A stretch of DNA of 64,000 nt. Origin: Incurvaria masculella. Its lineage: Eukaryota > Arthropoda > Insecta > Lepidoptera > Incurvariidae. The stretch is taken from assembly GCA_946894095.1 (NCBI GenBank), contig OX335659.1, forward strand, positions 5,773,501-5,837,500. The letters are read 5' to 3'. Positions 33,901 to 46,978 of the stretch are shown piece after piece. Under the pieces are notes generated by a model, which had not been told where the DNA came from, did not search any database, and saw only the letters and a list, made by a program, of their open reading frames with translations. How positions within the stretch are numbered: the first letter of the stretch is position 1; every line of letters begins with the position of its first letter. Position numbers and translations under genes: made by a program.

Positions 33901-35700
33901 AGAGTGGGGAAGTGCGCTGCGTATTTGGTACCTAATGGCCTAACTCATTAGGCACTGAACAATTGAGTCCACAAACCGACTAACTGCTGCCTCCCCCCGC
34001 GTCTCCCCTCCGCCGCCCCCTCTACGCAATGAAACCATATTTACCCGCCCATGATGACGTAAGTAAAGTAACTGTAAACTATACGTTTCATGAAGCCGGA
34101 CGACGGAAAGAAATGACGGAATAAATCGAGTGAAGATCGTCGATCTCCGTGGCTAATTTTTTTTATTTCAATTTAAATAGGTACACATTTGAGAACTATT
34201 TAATGACAATTAACTTCCTTTAAAACTAAAATAATAACAAATTTCCTAATGAATGCTCAGGTGGCCAATTCTGGGAATTCAGAATTGATGATTCGGGAGT
34301 GCTCGAAGGAGAGGAATTTACTTTGACATTATTATGGTATCCTGATTTGAAACATTTCTTGTTTACGAATTCAGCGCTAACGGAATATTAAATATCCATT
34401 TCCTTGCGGTAAATGCCTACCAGAATAGGTCGAAAGTTATTTACTGATTTAGTGAGTGTGTGTTCCGTGTGTAAACTAATTAGCGCAAGAATTGGCCTCC
34501 TGAACTAATTGTCTACCTGGCTGCAGCTTCTCTGAGTGGGGTGCTGTTTTGGTACTACCATAGATAAATACCCGTTCGGACAGTACCGAACAAAATCCGT
34601 GATCGAAAGTAGCCTATGTCTATTACTCTCAAGAACATAACGAGCTAATAAAAACCTTTCCTAAACTAATAATACTGTTATAATAAAGACTCATTGATTA
34701 CGGATTTCTGTTAACTTTATTTATTTGCAGTGGCTGAAAAACATATTCTGTTAATTCATCCCTTAGAGAGGAAATACTATGACCATGATATTCCAGTTGT
34801 TTAGATCCCTAAAAAAAAATATCTAAGTCATCTCTCTCTTGGGGTTGTTTATTAAAGGCAATAGACAACCCGGAACGTAGGTAGGTACTACATCCACGTT
34901 TATGTTTTGTTTTAAAACGTATGATGGTAAATAGAGGGTACGACTTTTATACTTTTAAAGCAAATATTTCAGATAGATGAGGCCACATCACAATTTTGGA
35001 ATGGCATATTAATTATAATTGGATTGTGAAACACAAATTCAAAGAAACAATTAAAATGTCTCATAATAAAACTCAGATGAAAAAAGGAAACATTTCAGGT
35101 ACCATTAAAACCTCCCTTTCTCTTCAGTGATTAAAACAATATGTTTCAATTGTTTGCGTACATTTATATTGTTGCGTTAATACCTACCATAAGTATATAC
35201 AACTACCAAAGATTACCTTACTGGCGTACTGACATTTCGCCGCAGAATAATATTTCTATCTTTAGTAAAAATGTTTTGGGCAATACGTTTTTTTAATGGA
35301 AAACCGGTATGGTCCGTAACCGTGCTCCACCACATCAGGACGCGAAACCACGCTCAGCGAGGCACAATGCCAGTGGATTTGCGTACTATCGCTGAGCTAT
35401 CAAGGTGCTTGTGAAAAAATATTTGCTCTGTTTATTAAATAAATGTTTTTTTAATTTTTATTTACATATTATCTCATGAGGCGACAAATTCGCAACAAAC
35501 TAGATATATAACTCATATATTTTTTTAGAAGCAATGCTTTCCTTCAGTAAAGTTTGTTAATGTTTTACGCTTCGTACGGACGACGGAGTCCGACTCACAC
35601 TTGGCCTGTTTTATTCGCATGGTTTCCTATTTCATGTTCACGAATTTGAATGATTGTAAAACATAATATTGAGCCTATAGACAAATTTTAAAGGGAACCA
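33901..35700. other. Intergenic, no gene seen
   Basis: Holds the inverted partner (34262-34505) of the 31555-31740 repeat and, at about 35578-35615, the GTCCGACTCACACTTGGCC end of a GGGTTCCGTACCC element. A short inverted-orientation remnant of unknown type lies at 35310-35405. Confidence 0.45.
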
Positions 35701-35869
35701 AACCCCTTGTCTGTGTACAGGCAGGAGTTTGAAGGACGCTCCGGGGTTCTATGAAAAGCTCCTTTGGTGGACTCATTTCAATAAAAAACGTCCACTGTTC
35801 ATTTGTCGCGGCCCCAAAGCCGACGACAAAGATAAATCGCCGCCGCGCCAACATTGTGAGTTTCCCCAG

Positions 35870-36305
35870 AACCGACTCGCAGCGGCGCGGCGGCGGCGCA
35901 TTGTCGTCATTAGTTTTCTTTGTGAAGAAGGAACTGTGCGGTGGTATTGCAAAATGTCTACCGGATCGACCGGCGGCGCGGCGACGGCAACCCAGCCCCG
36001 GGAGGTGGCGCCATTTCCCAGGCGGCAGTGCTCGGAACTAGCCCGCCGAGCGCCTCCGATCCGACGGCGAGCGCGGCCGAACTCAGTCCACTCCCGAGCG
36101 GCACGACACGCGCACGTCTGCGTCGCTCCGTTTCGACTATCCGCATACACAATCAGCTGATCGAAGCGAACACACCCCTCGGTGTCCCCTTCCGCGATCG
36201 CCGCGCCGCCCAGTGCTCCGACAGTGCGGCCGCAAGTGATGTGAATCGCCCAACCGCTATTTATGGATGCGCTGTGACGGGTTCCCAGTTTCGGTGGCGC
36301 CCGAC
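35870..36305 (+). promoter_or_regulatory. CpG-rich promoter / 5' UTR region of the 36.3-kb gene
   Basis: GC content rises sharply from about 35870, with many CpGs. No TATA box is evident. Two upstream ORFs precede the main start: one of 68 codons from the ATG at 35954 (good context AAAATG) to 36160, and a four-codon one at 36263-36277 overlapping the alternative ATG. If transcribed they would dampen initiation at the main ATG. The start site of transcription was not determined. Confidence 0.4.
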
Positions 36306-37088
36306 ATGACGGGGTACGCGCGCGGCGCCGCCGCCGACTTCCCCGGCGCGCCCGACCGCTACCGCCGCGAGGCACGGCCCGCCTCGCTTGCGCCCAAGGA
36401 TTACTCGGTGCCTTTACACGTAGACTGCAGTATCGAATACGAGCTTCCCGACTGTGCCAAGCCGCCGCAGGGCGTCAAGATCGAGCCGCTGCTGATGATC
36501 CACCCGTCGCATTTCCGCAGGCTCGAAAGCATGCGGCGGGTTCCGTTCGTGAACAACCTCCCGCGCGTCGGGGAGGCGGCCCCGACGGCGGCCGCTCGGG
36601 CGCCCCGCTCGGCCCGCGCGCCCGCGCGGCGCTGCTGCCGCGCGGCCCCGGCGCCCGCCGCGCCCGCTCCCGCGCTGCCCGCCGCCGCCGAGTACCGGCT
36701 CCTGCTGGACGACCTGCTCGCGCACGAGTCGCGCACGGCAGTCGCCGACTGGCGGGAGCGGCCCCCGGCGGCCGTCGCCGCCGCCGTGCCGGTCGCCGCC
36801 CCCGACGACTACGGCGCTGCGGCCTACCGCTTCGAAAGCTACCCGGAGTACGGTTACGAGGGCGAGCTAAGCGCGTGCGGCGTCGGCGCCGCCGCGTACA
36901 AGGCGTCGCTCGGGAAGTACCCGCAGCGGCAGCGCTCGATGAAGGTGCACCCCTACCTGGCGCCGGAGCCGCCGGCCGCCCTCAACTGTGATATATCGCA
37001 CGCCACCGGCATACAGGGTTCCGTGACGGCCGCCTACGACCGCTTCGACAAGAGAAAGACCCTCCCGCAGCTGCCGATCTACATGTAG
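36306..37088 (+). CDS. Single-exon gene, conserved-looking protein of unassigned family
   Basis: About 260 residues starting MTGYARGAAADFPG. An in-frame ATG at 36267 would add 13 residues but has a poor context (T at -3) and overlaps a uORF, so 36306 (G at -3) is preferred. The N-terminal third is compact and non-repetitive: KDYSVPLHVDCSIEYELPD, then PPQGVKIEPLLMIHPSHFRR and LESMRRVPFVNNLPR. The middle (about residues 88-165) is Ala/Pro/Arg-rich and probably disordered. The C-terminal ~80 residues are again conserved-looking: YRFESYPEYGYEG, SMKVHPYLAPEP, LNCDISHATGIQGSVTAAYD and KTLPQLPIYM at the stop. No signal peptide or membrane segment. Very high GC3. A nuclear or chromatin role such as that of insect Corto (Ccf) is one idea to test, but I cannot confirm the family. 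Confidence 0.85.
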   Translation: MTGYARGAAADFPGAPDRYRREARPASLAPKDYSVPLHVDCSIEYELPDCAKPPQGVKIEPLLMIHPSHFRRLESMRRVPFVNNLPRVGEAAPTAAARAPRSARAPARRCCRAAPAPAAPAPALPAAAEYRLLLDDLLAHESRTAVADWRERPPAAVAAAVPVAAPDDYGAAAYRFESYPEYGYEGELSACGVGAAAYKASLGKYPQRQRSMKVHPYLAPEPPAALNCDISHATGIQGSVTAAYDRFDKRKTLPQLPIYM

Positions 37089-38730
37089 GAGCGCGCGCGT
37101 CGTCCGCGCCTGCACCCCCGGCTGCCCCGCTACGCTGCGTTTCCTATGCGAGTAGCATATTAATTTAAAGATAATTATTTGATGTTGACCTTGTTCATAA
37201 TTTATTATTTCGTACGAGGAGGTCCGCCTCGCGCCCGTTCGGACGGAAAGTTCGCGTCGATGCGTCGAGGACGGGGACTGTGCGCCGGTCGCCGCGTGCT
37301 GGGATAGGACATTGCGTTGTGTGCATGAACTGTGGACGTGTAAATAGTGGACATCGAGTGAATATTTGACGAAGAACGTTGAGGCTCGTTGGGCTTCACG
37401 TGTATGAAGTGGGACGTTAGTTGTGGTTATTACGTTTGTTTCGGTTGCGTTTCGCCGCAAAGGGTAGTAGGTAGTAGGTGCCTACAAGTGCACGGGGACT
37501 CGCGGCAACGAAGCGGCCTCGACGCATCGCCGCAAACTACGTTTAGGTCTTAGACAATATCTCGACGCGAAACAATGCCAAATAATTATAAATATTTTAC
37601 TACATTTGATATTTGAGAGGTGGCTGCGAGCCGGGCCCCCGGGCAGCGACGTGGATGACGTGCGATGCGGATGTGTCTCGGGCATTCGTTTGTTCCAAGT
37701 CATTATTTTTATCTGCTGTAACTGTGATGTTTCGTTATAATTACTAGCGTGTTAAGTACTAGGTAGAGCCCGTGTCACCGTCGCGTCGGCGTGCCGTCGA
37801 CGTGACGCTACGCGCGGCGATAGATAATGCACGCGTGCGGCGTGTTCGCGTAGCGTGCTGCGTGTTCGCGACGCGCATGCGCGTAGTGCGCTCCTCTTGA
37901 GGAACGACTGCTCCTTATTTATATGATACCACGACTGTAACATAAAATGTTTATTGTCCAAATGTCACATTCTCAGACGACCGCTGCGTAGGATATTATT
38001 TGCTTGTAGGGACTGTTCTAGACGGTGTAACACTGGAGAGAGTATTTGGATGCACGTCGCCTAGCAAATAGTATTTTAGAAATGACTGTTGTATGATTTC
38101 CTAAGCAAAGAAACAGATATCTGTTACATTTGGTTGTTGTTTATCCACAATGTGTTCAAAAAATCACATCAAAGTACGACTCTCGAATTCAGACTCATTA
38201 GTTATTTGTTGTTATTGACTTTCAGTTAGGTTCTATGATCACATGTTTGTTTTCCTAAATAATAGCAAAGTTATTCTAATGTATTATTTCCCTCATTGAT
38301 TATTCAAACAATTAGCATTACGGTTTTCTTTCTCTGTTTCCATCAGTAAAGCTTTCGATTGTTATTTTTCCCTACTTACTGTATCTAGTACACATTAACA
38401 CATAATTGACCCATACTATGTGTGCGTACTGCCTACCTATACGCGTAGAAAGCCAAAATGTACCTACCTAATTACCTACATTACCCTAACGATAAATCAG
38501 TAACCCACCTACAATATAATTGTATAACTCTTTGGAAATACAGTAATCGAAAATTGTACGTTCTAATATTAATTAAATAATTATAGCGCTGGTATTATGT
38601 TACTTCTCCTTATATATTACCTAAATACCTATCATATCGATAAAAAGTAAACCCAAAAAAAGTGTATTGAAATGTTTATAGGATATAAAATGAAAGTGAG
38701 AAAAGTAATATTACGATAGACTAAATAAAG
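37089..38730 (+). other. Probable long 3' UTR of the 36.3-kb gene
   Basis: GC-rich just after the stop, then increasingly AT-rich and free of recognisable repeats, unlike most of the window. The best polyadenylation hexamer is AATAAA at 38724-38729, with another ATAAAT shortly after. The minus ORFs here (for example 36867-37460) are antisense shadows. Confidence 0.45.
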
Positions 38731-39642
38731 AAATGTAGAAATAAATGGTCTTTTGATTAGCGATTTTCTATACTAGAACAGTCCTGGTTGAGATGACTAT
38801 AGTTATTTGACTCTAAGCGATAATTTCTGATGTGTTCTGTTTTATTTTCAAAAACAATTACATATATCCAGATTCCTCTGAAGAATAGTCTGATAAACAA
38901 TTATTCGGCATGTAACAGTCTTATAAAACGCTTACTTAGCATATCATAGTATTATATTGTGTCATAGTCCAATGCCAAAAATATAACTATCTTTTTACAA
39001 AATCGTACGAACTTAGTTTTATTCACTACGGTGATCGATAGTGCCTCTTCCAAAAAGGGTATTCAATCCATGGTTAGGTTGTGGCTGGATGCCTCTATTC
39101 TCCGCAGTGTGGAAGTGAAGCTCTAAGTCGCCGAGGAGGGATATAGCAGTGGTGTGACACCGTGTCTAGACGGACGTTTCTGTATTTAGTGATGCTGACG
39201 TGGCCTGTTGAAGTGCTTCCAAGGATTGCTCATCATCCGGGGATAATGGAACGCGAGCGATGTGTTGATGTAAGTATAATGAACTTACGTTTGACTCATC
39301 AGCTGCCAACACAGCTTGGGTATGTGTACCTGTGTATTCTCGCCGAGAATCTAGTTGACGTAGATAAGTAGGCATTTTGCCTACACACATGACGAGGCAG
39401 ATAATGACGGCATTACGATTTGAATAATCTCATTGCTTTGGACCGGTGACACTTCAAGCACAATTCAAGGTACCTGCATACATTTTAGTACGTACTTAAA
39501 TAACGAATGCTTCACAGTATGTATAAAACTCTACCAAAATACTCTACATACCTGCATGCCTAGGTAGGACCCGCATTCTATGTTGAAAAAAACACTGTAC
39601 GTAATTTCTCCTTACATATGCATCATCAGATTAGAGCCGATC
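38731..39642. other. Intergenic, no gene seen
   Basis: The overlapping frames at 39162-39390 show no domain. Confidence 0.4.
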
Positions 39643-39880
39643 AGTTTTATCCAATGCGGTGGTACCAACCAGGGCGGGCTTAACCCTACCACCTAGTAGG
39701 GGAAGGGGACCTATAGTTTTACATGGGTTTCGAACCACGGAACAGCTCGCATTTGTAACGAAATGCACTTATCCAACTAAGAAAGAGAAAGAAAGTGAAG
39801 CATGACCGGGGCGAGGATTTGAACCCATAACCTATTGCGTAAAAGGATAGTCTCTAGCCCCTGCCCCACGAGCTGTTCTA
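39643..39880 (-). mobile_element. tRNA-headed SINE, 3'-truncated
   Basis: On the minus strand: ACAGCTCGTGGGGCAGGGGC head, GGGTTCAAATCC box B, GATAAGTGCATTTCGTTACA, AAAACTATAGGTCCCC, CCTACTAGGTGGTAGGGTTA and GGTTGGTACCACCGCATTGG, where it stops. This copy shows the intact text that the NUMT interrupts in the copy at 24530-25150. Confidence 0.8.
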
Positions 39881-42800
39881 TTTCTAATAATATGCCACAG
39901 AAGTTTTAAAAACTGTAACCTACAACTAGCAAATTAAGGGCCGAGTGTACGAATGGACACCAACAACCAATGGATATCAACGTCAACGTATGATTTATAC
40001 GCCCCTTTCTAGGGAAGGGAGCTGAGTCAACTCCATGCGGTATCACTAAAATAAGGACGTCGATTAAATTCGATGTCGCTTGCTGCAATCGGGTCTGGTC
40101 GTAGATCTTGATAAAGAAGGTTATTAAAGTTTTAAATGTTCCTGTCTCAAGGGTTAAATAATTGTTATTTTAGTTTTGTTTAGGTGCATGTAGTCACAGG
40201 GTACAAAATGTTTTTAAGTGGGCAATTATTTTCTCTTCTATAGAACCCTTTTTCTCTCAGCACTGAAAATTGGTTACTTGCTGTTTGACCGAAAGTGTGT
40301 TCCAGAAAAAGAAAATTGATTAGGACGTGGAGGATTGGGGTCACTCTCACAGAGAAAGGATTGAGAGATGGGTAACATCGTCCGTTGATTGAGAAATTTA
40401 TAAATACTATTAGAGAAAATATTGAAAACCAAAAATACTTTCAATGAAGTTAAGAAAATAAATGCAATTTAATTGTATTGCTAATTATTATGGTCAGGGT
40501 AAAAGTATGTACTACTTTAATTTACTAAATTATACCTAACTAGAAACTATCCAATTAAATTTCATAGTTTCAATGTAATTTCTCGCAGCTGGTCATTATC
40601 TTGAATTAGGCACATGCTTATGAGTTTACGTCACTCTAATGGGAATATTATGTTACGGCGAACTCTACCATCATAAAGATAAATGTTTTTACACGGAATC
40701 CGAGAAAAACAAGACTTTAACAACACTGCAATAAACAACATGCGTAGGAGGGCTCACGAACTCTCGTAGAGATTGGCTACACCCACCAAGATCTCAGAAC
40801 TGAATAGGTTATCATTATAAATGATCCTACAGAACGCTCTTAATAAAACGTCAAGGTTTTAAACATTGTTTTACTCAAAATGGACACAATAAATAATATG
40901 TACACAACAAGGCAGGAAGGGAATTGTAAGATATTACAGAATACCAACAAGTATAAAAAATTTAAATGAACATAGATTCTATAGAACAATGAAAACTAAA
41001 ATTGAAAAAAGTGCACGCTGTACGTGAAATCAACGATCCAAAAAAATACAAAAATAAACACGTTAACAGGCCTTTCCTAATTAGGGATTAAAGATACTTA
41101 CTCGTATCAAACGTAGGTAATTCCTTCAGTAACAAAAACATATTGAGAATAATAAAAAAAATATCTTTACAGCTACCTAGGTACTTATGGTATGATATTA
41201 AATATACGAGTAGGTATGAGTCCAACTTAATTATTATTATATGGTCATTGCTCTGCTGCTATTTCTTCATATTTAGGTATCCTAAAACTAATGAACAAAG
41301 TCATATTAAAACGATTGATTGGGACATAATTTGATGTCTTTATGACGCAACCGATCGCAAAAGAAAGGTCAGGAGATATTAGTCGTGTCCGAGATTGAAT
41401 CAAAATATTTTTTGATTTTGAGCTCTTCGTTATAAGCTATAAAGTTTTTATTGTTCCTTTTATAGGTTTAATATGGATGGCCACGCAGGCCGCCCCGTGG
41501 GCCTGGCTCTGTAATGGCTGTCCGACGCGGTGGGGTGCAAAAGCGATCATCGATAGCTTTTATTGTGCTCTTGTGCTTACAAAGAAAGTAATGGAACATC
41601 CGATCAAAGTGGATATCGAAGGCAATCATAAAACGTGTGCAATATTGGGGCTTCGTCATATAGAGTTGGGCACAGTACTGGGTACCTATTTGTATACCCA
41701 AAAGACCGTACAGAACTTCGAAGAGTCAACACCACGTTTTAAAATCATATCTTATTCTCCACATTATTATAAGGGATATTTTTAATTTTAACAACTTTGT
41801 CAACGGAATATATATTTTTTTATTTTTCTTAATGGACAAATTGGCTTTTTTTTTAGTGCATAAAATACTTACACAAATCCTAAGTGACCTAAAACAGAAT
41901 GACAAGTTTTTGAACTCTGGCACACCTTATTATCGTGCATCGTCAACGACATACAAATAAGCCAGTGACTTACTTGATATTTCAGTGCCGCTTATGATAT
42001 GACGTAATTGAGAATGATTTACCTAATTACCAAGATATGGAATGTAAGTATGTAGTTTATAAATTAGCAAACGCTATTTTAAATACAATATGCTCACATA
42101 CTTTCTTAATCACTAGAAATGATCTTAACGTTTCCAAAGTAGGCACTCTATTAACCATAATTACATCAATACTTTTGTCGTTGAATAGAGTCTTTACTTT
42201 TAGAACTTGTTTTAGAACATTTTTTAATTTTTCAAAGTGGAATGAAAACTAATAATGTTTTATTGAGCAGTCCTATGGTTCTAACTTATTTTCAACCCTG
42301 TTTGACTATTCGTGTAAGTAAAATGTCGGTATTTATTCAGTTACTGCGAAGCAATAAGATGACATCTTATACAGACGCCATAAGAGGAATAGACTCTCCA
42401 TATGTATTTCAGTTGTTAATCACATAATTACTAATACCGCGCTGTTTATCGTAATATATACTATGCAATAACATGGGTGGCAAACTTTTTTATCTCATTT
42501 AGCTGGCATAACTAAGGAATTGTGAGCAGAGCTGGAATTGCCGTATAGGCCTCGGCCTAGGGGCGACAGATTTTTTATTGTAATTGGAATCCGGATGTGA
42601 AGTAAAGTTAAATTATGAAAATCAAGTAAACGGCTTTTGAGATAAGCTTGTTCTACTTAAATAATGATATTAATTACTGATGTTTTATATCTATAAAGCT
42701 TCCTATAACAGCGTCTTCAATGTTGATTGTATCTTTTAGTATCGCGAAATGGATGCCTGCAATGTATTTTACTTTATACGCCATTAAACGGCGTCTCCAA

Positions 42801-42960
42801 TAGCGATCTCCTGTTACTGTAATAAAATAACAGTATCTAGTTAACCTTCTCCTGGTATTACGAATCTAAGAGCCTTCGTTACATTTTCTGTCTGTGTGAG
42901 CGTCGAATCTCTATTCAAGGTATTTCCATTGTCATTTCTCTCCTTTGTGTCTATGCCTAC
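39881..42960. other. Intergenic, no gene seen
   Basis: Long AT-rich tract. Open frames such as 41477-41785 (+), 41468-41701 (-) and 42037-42252 (+) have no family features. Around 42535-42575 a GAGCTGGAATTGCC / CCTCGGCCTAGGGGCG segment resembles decayed hAT-type ends. Confidence 0.4.
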
Positions 42961-45230
42961 GAAAGGGCAACAGAGACAGATAGCTCTTTCCGCGTTAAAC
43001 CGTGATTTTGCAAATAATATTCTACGTGGTTATAGCAACCGGTCCTTGCACGGCGATAAAGAATGAAGCACGACCTCTGTAATATTGTATTCAAAATAAA
43101 AAGTTCCCGGATAGACTTGAGAATTTTAGTCACGAACGGTTCGTGTCTGAGTGCCTCAATGAAACATATTCCGTCCGGTGTGCGGGCGTCGTTATTGTTC
43201 GCCGCGCACGCTTCCATTTTGTCCTCAGCAGCGCTGCGTCGCGAGTAGGGTTGCCAGGTTCTAAAATTGCAAAAAAATGTTTTCGTAAACACATCTTTTT
43301 ATAAGCCCTGACGTACTTTTTTGATAACACACATAAACATTTTAAAATGTAAAATTATTTCCAAATTTTAATTTCATTTTTTAATTGGTCGAACTAAGAA
43401 ACGGAGAGAGGATGACCTCGGTGGTCCGCCGTGGCGGTCAGCGCTATTCTGCTTTCCTTCGCCCACTTAACAAAAAAACATGTCAAAAAACCAAACATAT
43501 CCTGCTAAAGCCGCGCGTAGGCCTGGCAACCCTAGTTGCGAGGGCATGAACGACCTCGATGAAATTGTGCTCTCTGAACCAAAAATAACCGCCAAAAGGA
43601 TTTTAAGGGAATCGAATAAAGTAGATTGTTTTTTTAAGATCAAAATCCACAAAAAAAATGAATTGCAGGTTACAGTAGATCGTGTTCTCGTAAGGATTCC
43701 ATCTAAAACCTCAGTAAAAAAATATCTCATATAAATGACCTCTTTTTTCTATTAATATATTTCATTATTTTTAATTATGATTTATGTATTTAGATCTGTC
43801 TAGTTACAGAAAATTACATTTCTTATAACTACATATTATAGGCTGATTTAAGGTGTAGATTGTAATCCGATTTTTGGAAATAATCAGAAAAAGTCATTTG
43901 TCGAAAGCAGGGCAGAGCGACAAAACAAAGGAGTTTAAAAAACAGTTATTTCATAGAAAAAACACAGCAAAAATATATGTTATAAATTGACCATGAAAAT
44001 GAAATACTCATTGTAAAACCTAGAAATAAAAGCAGAAACATATTTTCCAGGGAGAAATTACCTAACAAGAGCCCAATAGCCCAGAGCATTTCATGCTAAA
44101 AAGATTTCATGTTCTCTGAAAAATAGCCCTCTGTACTCACAGATAACACCCATTACGGATTTATTAATAATAGGATTAGGGTGCCGGTCTATGTTTTTGA
44201 TTTCAGTTTCGAAAATTCCACTCGAAATTAAGCTTTTTTGCCTGTTTTCACAAGTTTTACCGTGAATAAATGCGGTGTCAAACAATTTCCACGAAGTTGT
44301 CTTGTAGGGGGAAAAAGCAATACGTGCATAATTTGTCTTTTAAAGGCAAGAATTACAGCTAACGAGATCTTCCGGTACCGGTTAGTTTGTTCACTTACTA
44401 AAATGCGTGATAATTGTTTAAAATTTCGGGAACGATATAAAATGTGCCTTGTAAAACTTGTCATACGTACTTGCTATTATTTCAGCTAATAAGATGTTAA
44501 ATAGGGATGAATAAAAATGCTCTATTGTTTATTATTGAGAGGATCGTTAAGCGCTATACGTGCTTCTAAATATAACCAATTATTTCCAATACAATAGCGA
44601 TTTAATATATTGTTTTTACATAAGTAGTGTTGTGTGCTCAGTTCGCTGCGTCTTTCAACAAGCGATATCTGCGTCATTATCACTCGATTGTATGAAGATT
44701 TCGTCACGATTTGCCAAAAAGTGATGCAATACAATGATGTCAGCAACTCTACGAGTACACAGTTATAAAAGAAGCTCAAAATTGGTATTGTTAGAATAAA
44801 AATGTCTTCGTACTCGTTTAAGTGTCGAATTTCCAGAAAAAAAAAATCTCGCGTACGGGCAGACCGCGTGTTCTTTGCGTTCAAATATTTTTATTTCACA
44901 ATAAGAGTGGCCGTATTTAGTGGGAGTGCAATGACGGCTCCCTTCTAGCTGTCTGGACATTTCGTCGTTTCTGGTCGATCGTGTCCTCCGACCCGCGCGC
45001 CGTTTCGCCGCGCGCCACTCCGCTCCGCCTCCGTTTCGTAAAAATAGTAATCGGCGCATAGCTCTTCGTATTAAACAACATAATACTATTATGTAAATAC
45101 TTATAAAATAAACGATTTCTAGTGATTTATCTAAAGCAAGACTAGCACTATAGAAGTGAGGAAATACCTAGTCAAGTATTAATTTGAATATTAGAATCGT
45201 GTCTATGATTTTATGTTGGACGGAGCGGGT
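42961..45230. other. Intergenic, no confident gene; GC patch at 44935-45060
   Basis: Open frames at 43480-43734 (+) and 44238-44489 (+) lack recognisable motifs. A CpG-rich patch at about 44985-45040 (GCGCGCCGTTTCGCCGCGCG) could be a promoter or first exon on the minus strand, but no TATA, splice pair or conserved peptide supports it. Confidence 0.35.
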
Positions 45231-45299
45231 ATCGCAGGATACGTATGCACCATAGATAAAGGGAGCGCGCCTAGTATGGAACCCGTCGTCTCCAATTTT

Positions 45300-45545
45300 C
45301 AAAAACACAAATCCAACAACGTACATGCCACATGCAAACATAGTCGCAGACGTATTGGAGGGTTTGTGTGGGTGGGCACTGACTTGACAAATGCTATTTT
45401 AGAGCACATTCGCGCGCGGTGGCGATGTTTCTAATGTGTGACATACGACGCGCCGCCGGATTCCCATACAATTGTATGGTCATTTTGACCATATAGCGGA
45501 CACGCGATATTGAGCGCATGCCCCTTCTTCTCTCTTTCTCTTCAG
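45300..45545 (-). repeat. Interspersed repeat, family B, copy 3
   Basis: Reverse copy of 22140-22385; contains GTACATGCCACATGCAAACA, CAATTGTATGGTCATTTTGA and GCGCCGCCGGATTCCCATAC. The ORF at 45213-45434 lies in this repeat. Confidence 0.7.
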
Positions 45546-45932
45546 TGGTATGCACCATTAATCAAAATAATATATACCCAGTCCGGCCATAAGTTATGAT
45601 ACGCATGAAAATGCATTTTTTTTGTAAAGCAATGTAATCATAATAAAACTTATATGAACATATTTCTTGAAATCTCAGCAAAGAAATATACTATTTGACC
45701 TTAGGGTTTGATGCAGGCCTTTAATCTGTCTCCTACGGATTTACCAACTATTTTCATTTGAAATTCAGCCACTGCTTGCTCCAGAGATTTCTTTGGAGAG
45801 TCAATGTCGGCGTATTGTTTAGTTAGAGCAAGCCATGTCTTCTAAACTGACTAAAATTAGTAGTCTAAGGGGTTCAGATCTGGGGGTAGAGGAGGGCCAG
45901 TCTTCAGCACTAACAAAGTATAGAACGTTGTA

Positions 45933-46483
45933 TTCCGGGAGGTCACGTTGTTCACGATAAGGTAAATGACTGAATCTGGGTTCACATGTTAGAGACCAAC
46001 CCTCTGATGCTAAATATGTCGGTCTGCCTGCGCCAAGTGGTTGCGTTGTCTAGATTGGCTATATAAAATAGATGTTGGTATGTACCTGCTGATTAATATA
46101 CCGATTGCTTAGAAATGTTCATACCTATTAATAATACAACAATAACCAGTCGGTTTTTTTATTAAATACTTACATATACCTAAAGTTATATCCGTAACCT
46201 AGATCGCCTATAACTACGAAATGCAACCAAAGATTTGTTCAGTTTTAGCATTGCTAAGCAAGTATGTAGTGATACTTTCATGCTTCGTTATTTGTAGCCC
46301 TTTACCTTATCATATCGATTTTTTTGTCGCCATAACTACTTTTTCAGGCGCCTTATCTACGTAACGCAACCACTTGGCGCAGGCAGACTGACACATTTAG
46401 CTTCAGAGGGTTGGTCTATATCCTGTGAACTAAGTTTCAACCATTTACGTTATCGTTACAATTTTTGTCGCGACCTCCTAGTC
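45933..46483 (+). mobile_element. TA-flanked foldback MITE, family A, copy 2
   Basis: TTCCGGGAGGTCACG start and GTCGCGACCTCCTAGTC end, TA on both sides (45931-45932 and 46484-46485). Same orientation as copy 1 and about 12 bp longer. Confidence 0.85.
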
Positions 46484-46627
46484 TATTGGGTTCGAGCCAG
46501 GCTTGTGTAGTTCGTGCCTTGTGAGCAGGTCCAGAGTCCTGCTGGAAAGTTCACGGTATATTTTTAAAAGTTTCACCATACGATCCAAAACGGTCTCTTC
46601 ATACACTTTAGCTGAAGTCTTCACTAA

Positions 46628-46978
46628 TTTTTAGGGTTCCGTACCCAAAGGGTGCCAGCGGAACCCTGCGCAATGTAGCATTAAATGTCAAAGTACAAAG
46701 ATATATCGGGACAGAGTATGATCGATCCACTCTCTCTAACTGCAGGGATGGGTTTAAGGCATGTCCTGTATATCGAGGACAAACACCGAGCTTCAGGTCT
46801 TGTTTTATTATACGTGACAGAGCCAAAAGCTTTACGTTTTCCAATGGGGTTTCGGCGAATTCTGGCAGTAATTATTTAAATATTAGAAATTTATGTATGC
46901 AACTGTATTTATGGGTAGACTTGATACGTACAGTCGACGGGATCCGTTTTCACCCTTTGGGTACGGAACCCTAAAAAT
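46628..46978. mobile_element. Element bounded by inverted GGGTTCCGTACCC ends
   Basis: Opens TTTTTAGGGTTCCGTACCCA and AAGGGTG; closes TCACCCTTTGGGTACGGAAC and CCTAAAAA, a near-perfect inverted pair of about 27 bp. The interior lacks the usual GACGGACGG and CGAGTCGGACTCGC parts, so either a different element uses the same ends or two element ends lie face to face. Confidence 0.6.

Noticed and set aside
35773..37460. Large minus-strand ORFs (up to 200 aa) rich in Arg/Ala
   Set aside because: GC-rich antisense frames of the 36.3-kb gene and its promoter; low-complexity composition and no motif.
41477..41785. 102-aa plus-strand ORF with two Cys
   Set aside because: Composition is mixed, with an equally open antisense frame; no recognisable domain or regulatory context.
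43480..43734. 84-aa plus-strand ORF with basic C-terminus
   Set aside because: No family motif, splice pair or codon bias; an antisense ORF of similar length overlaps it.
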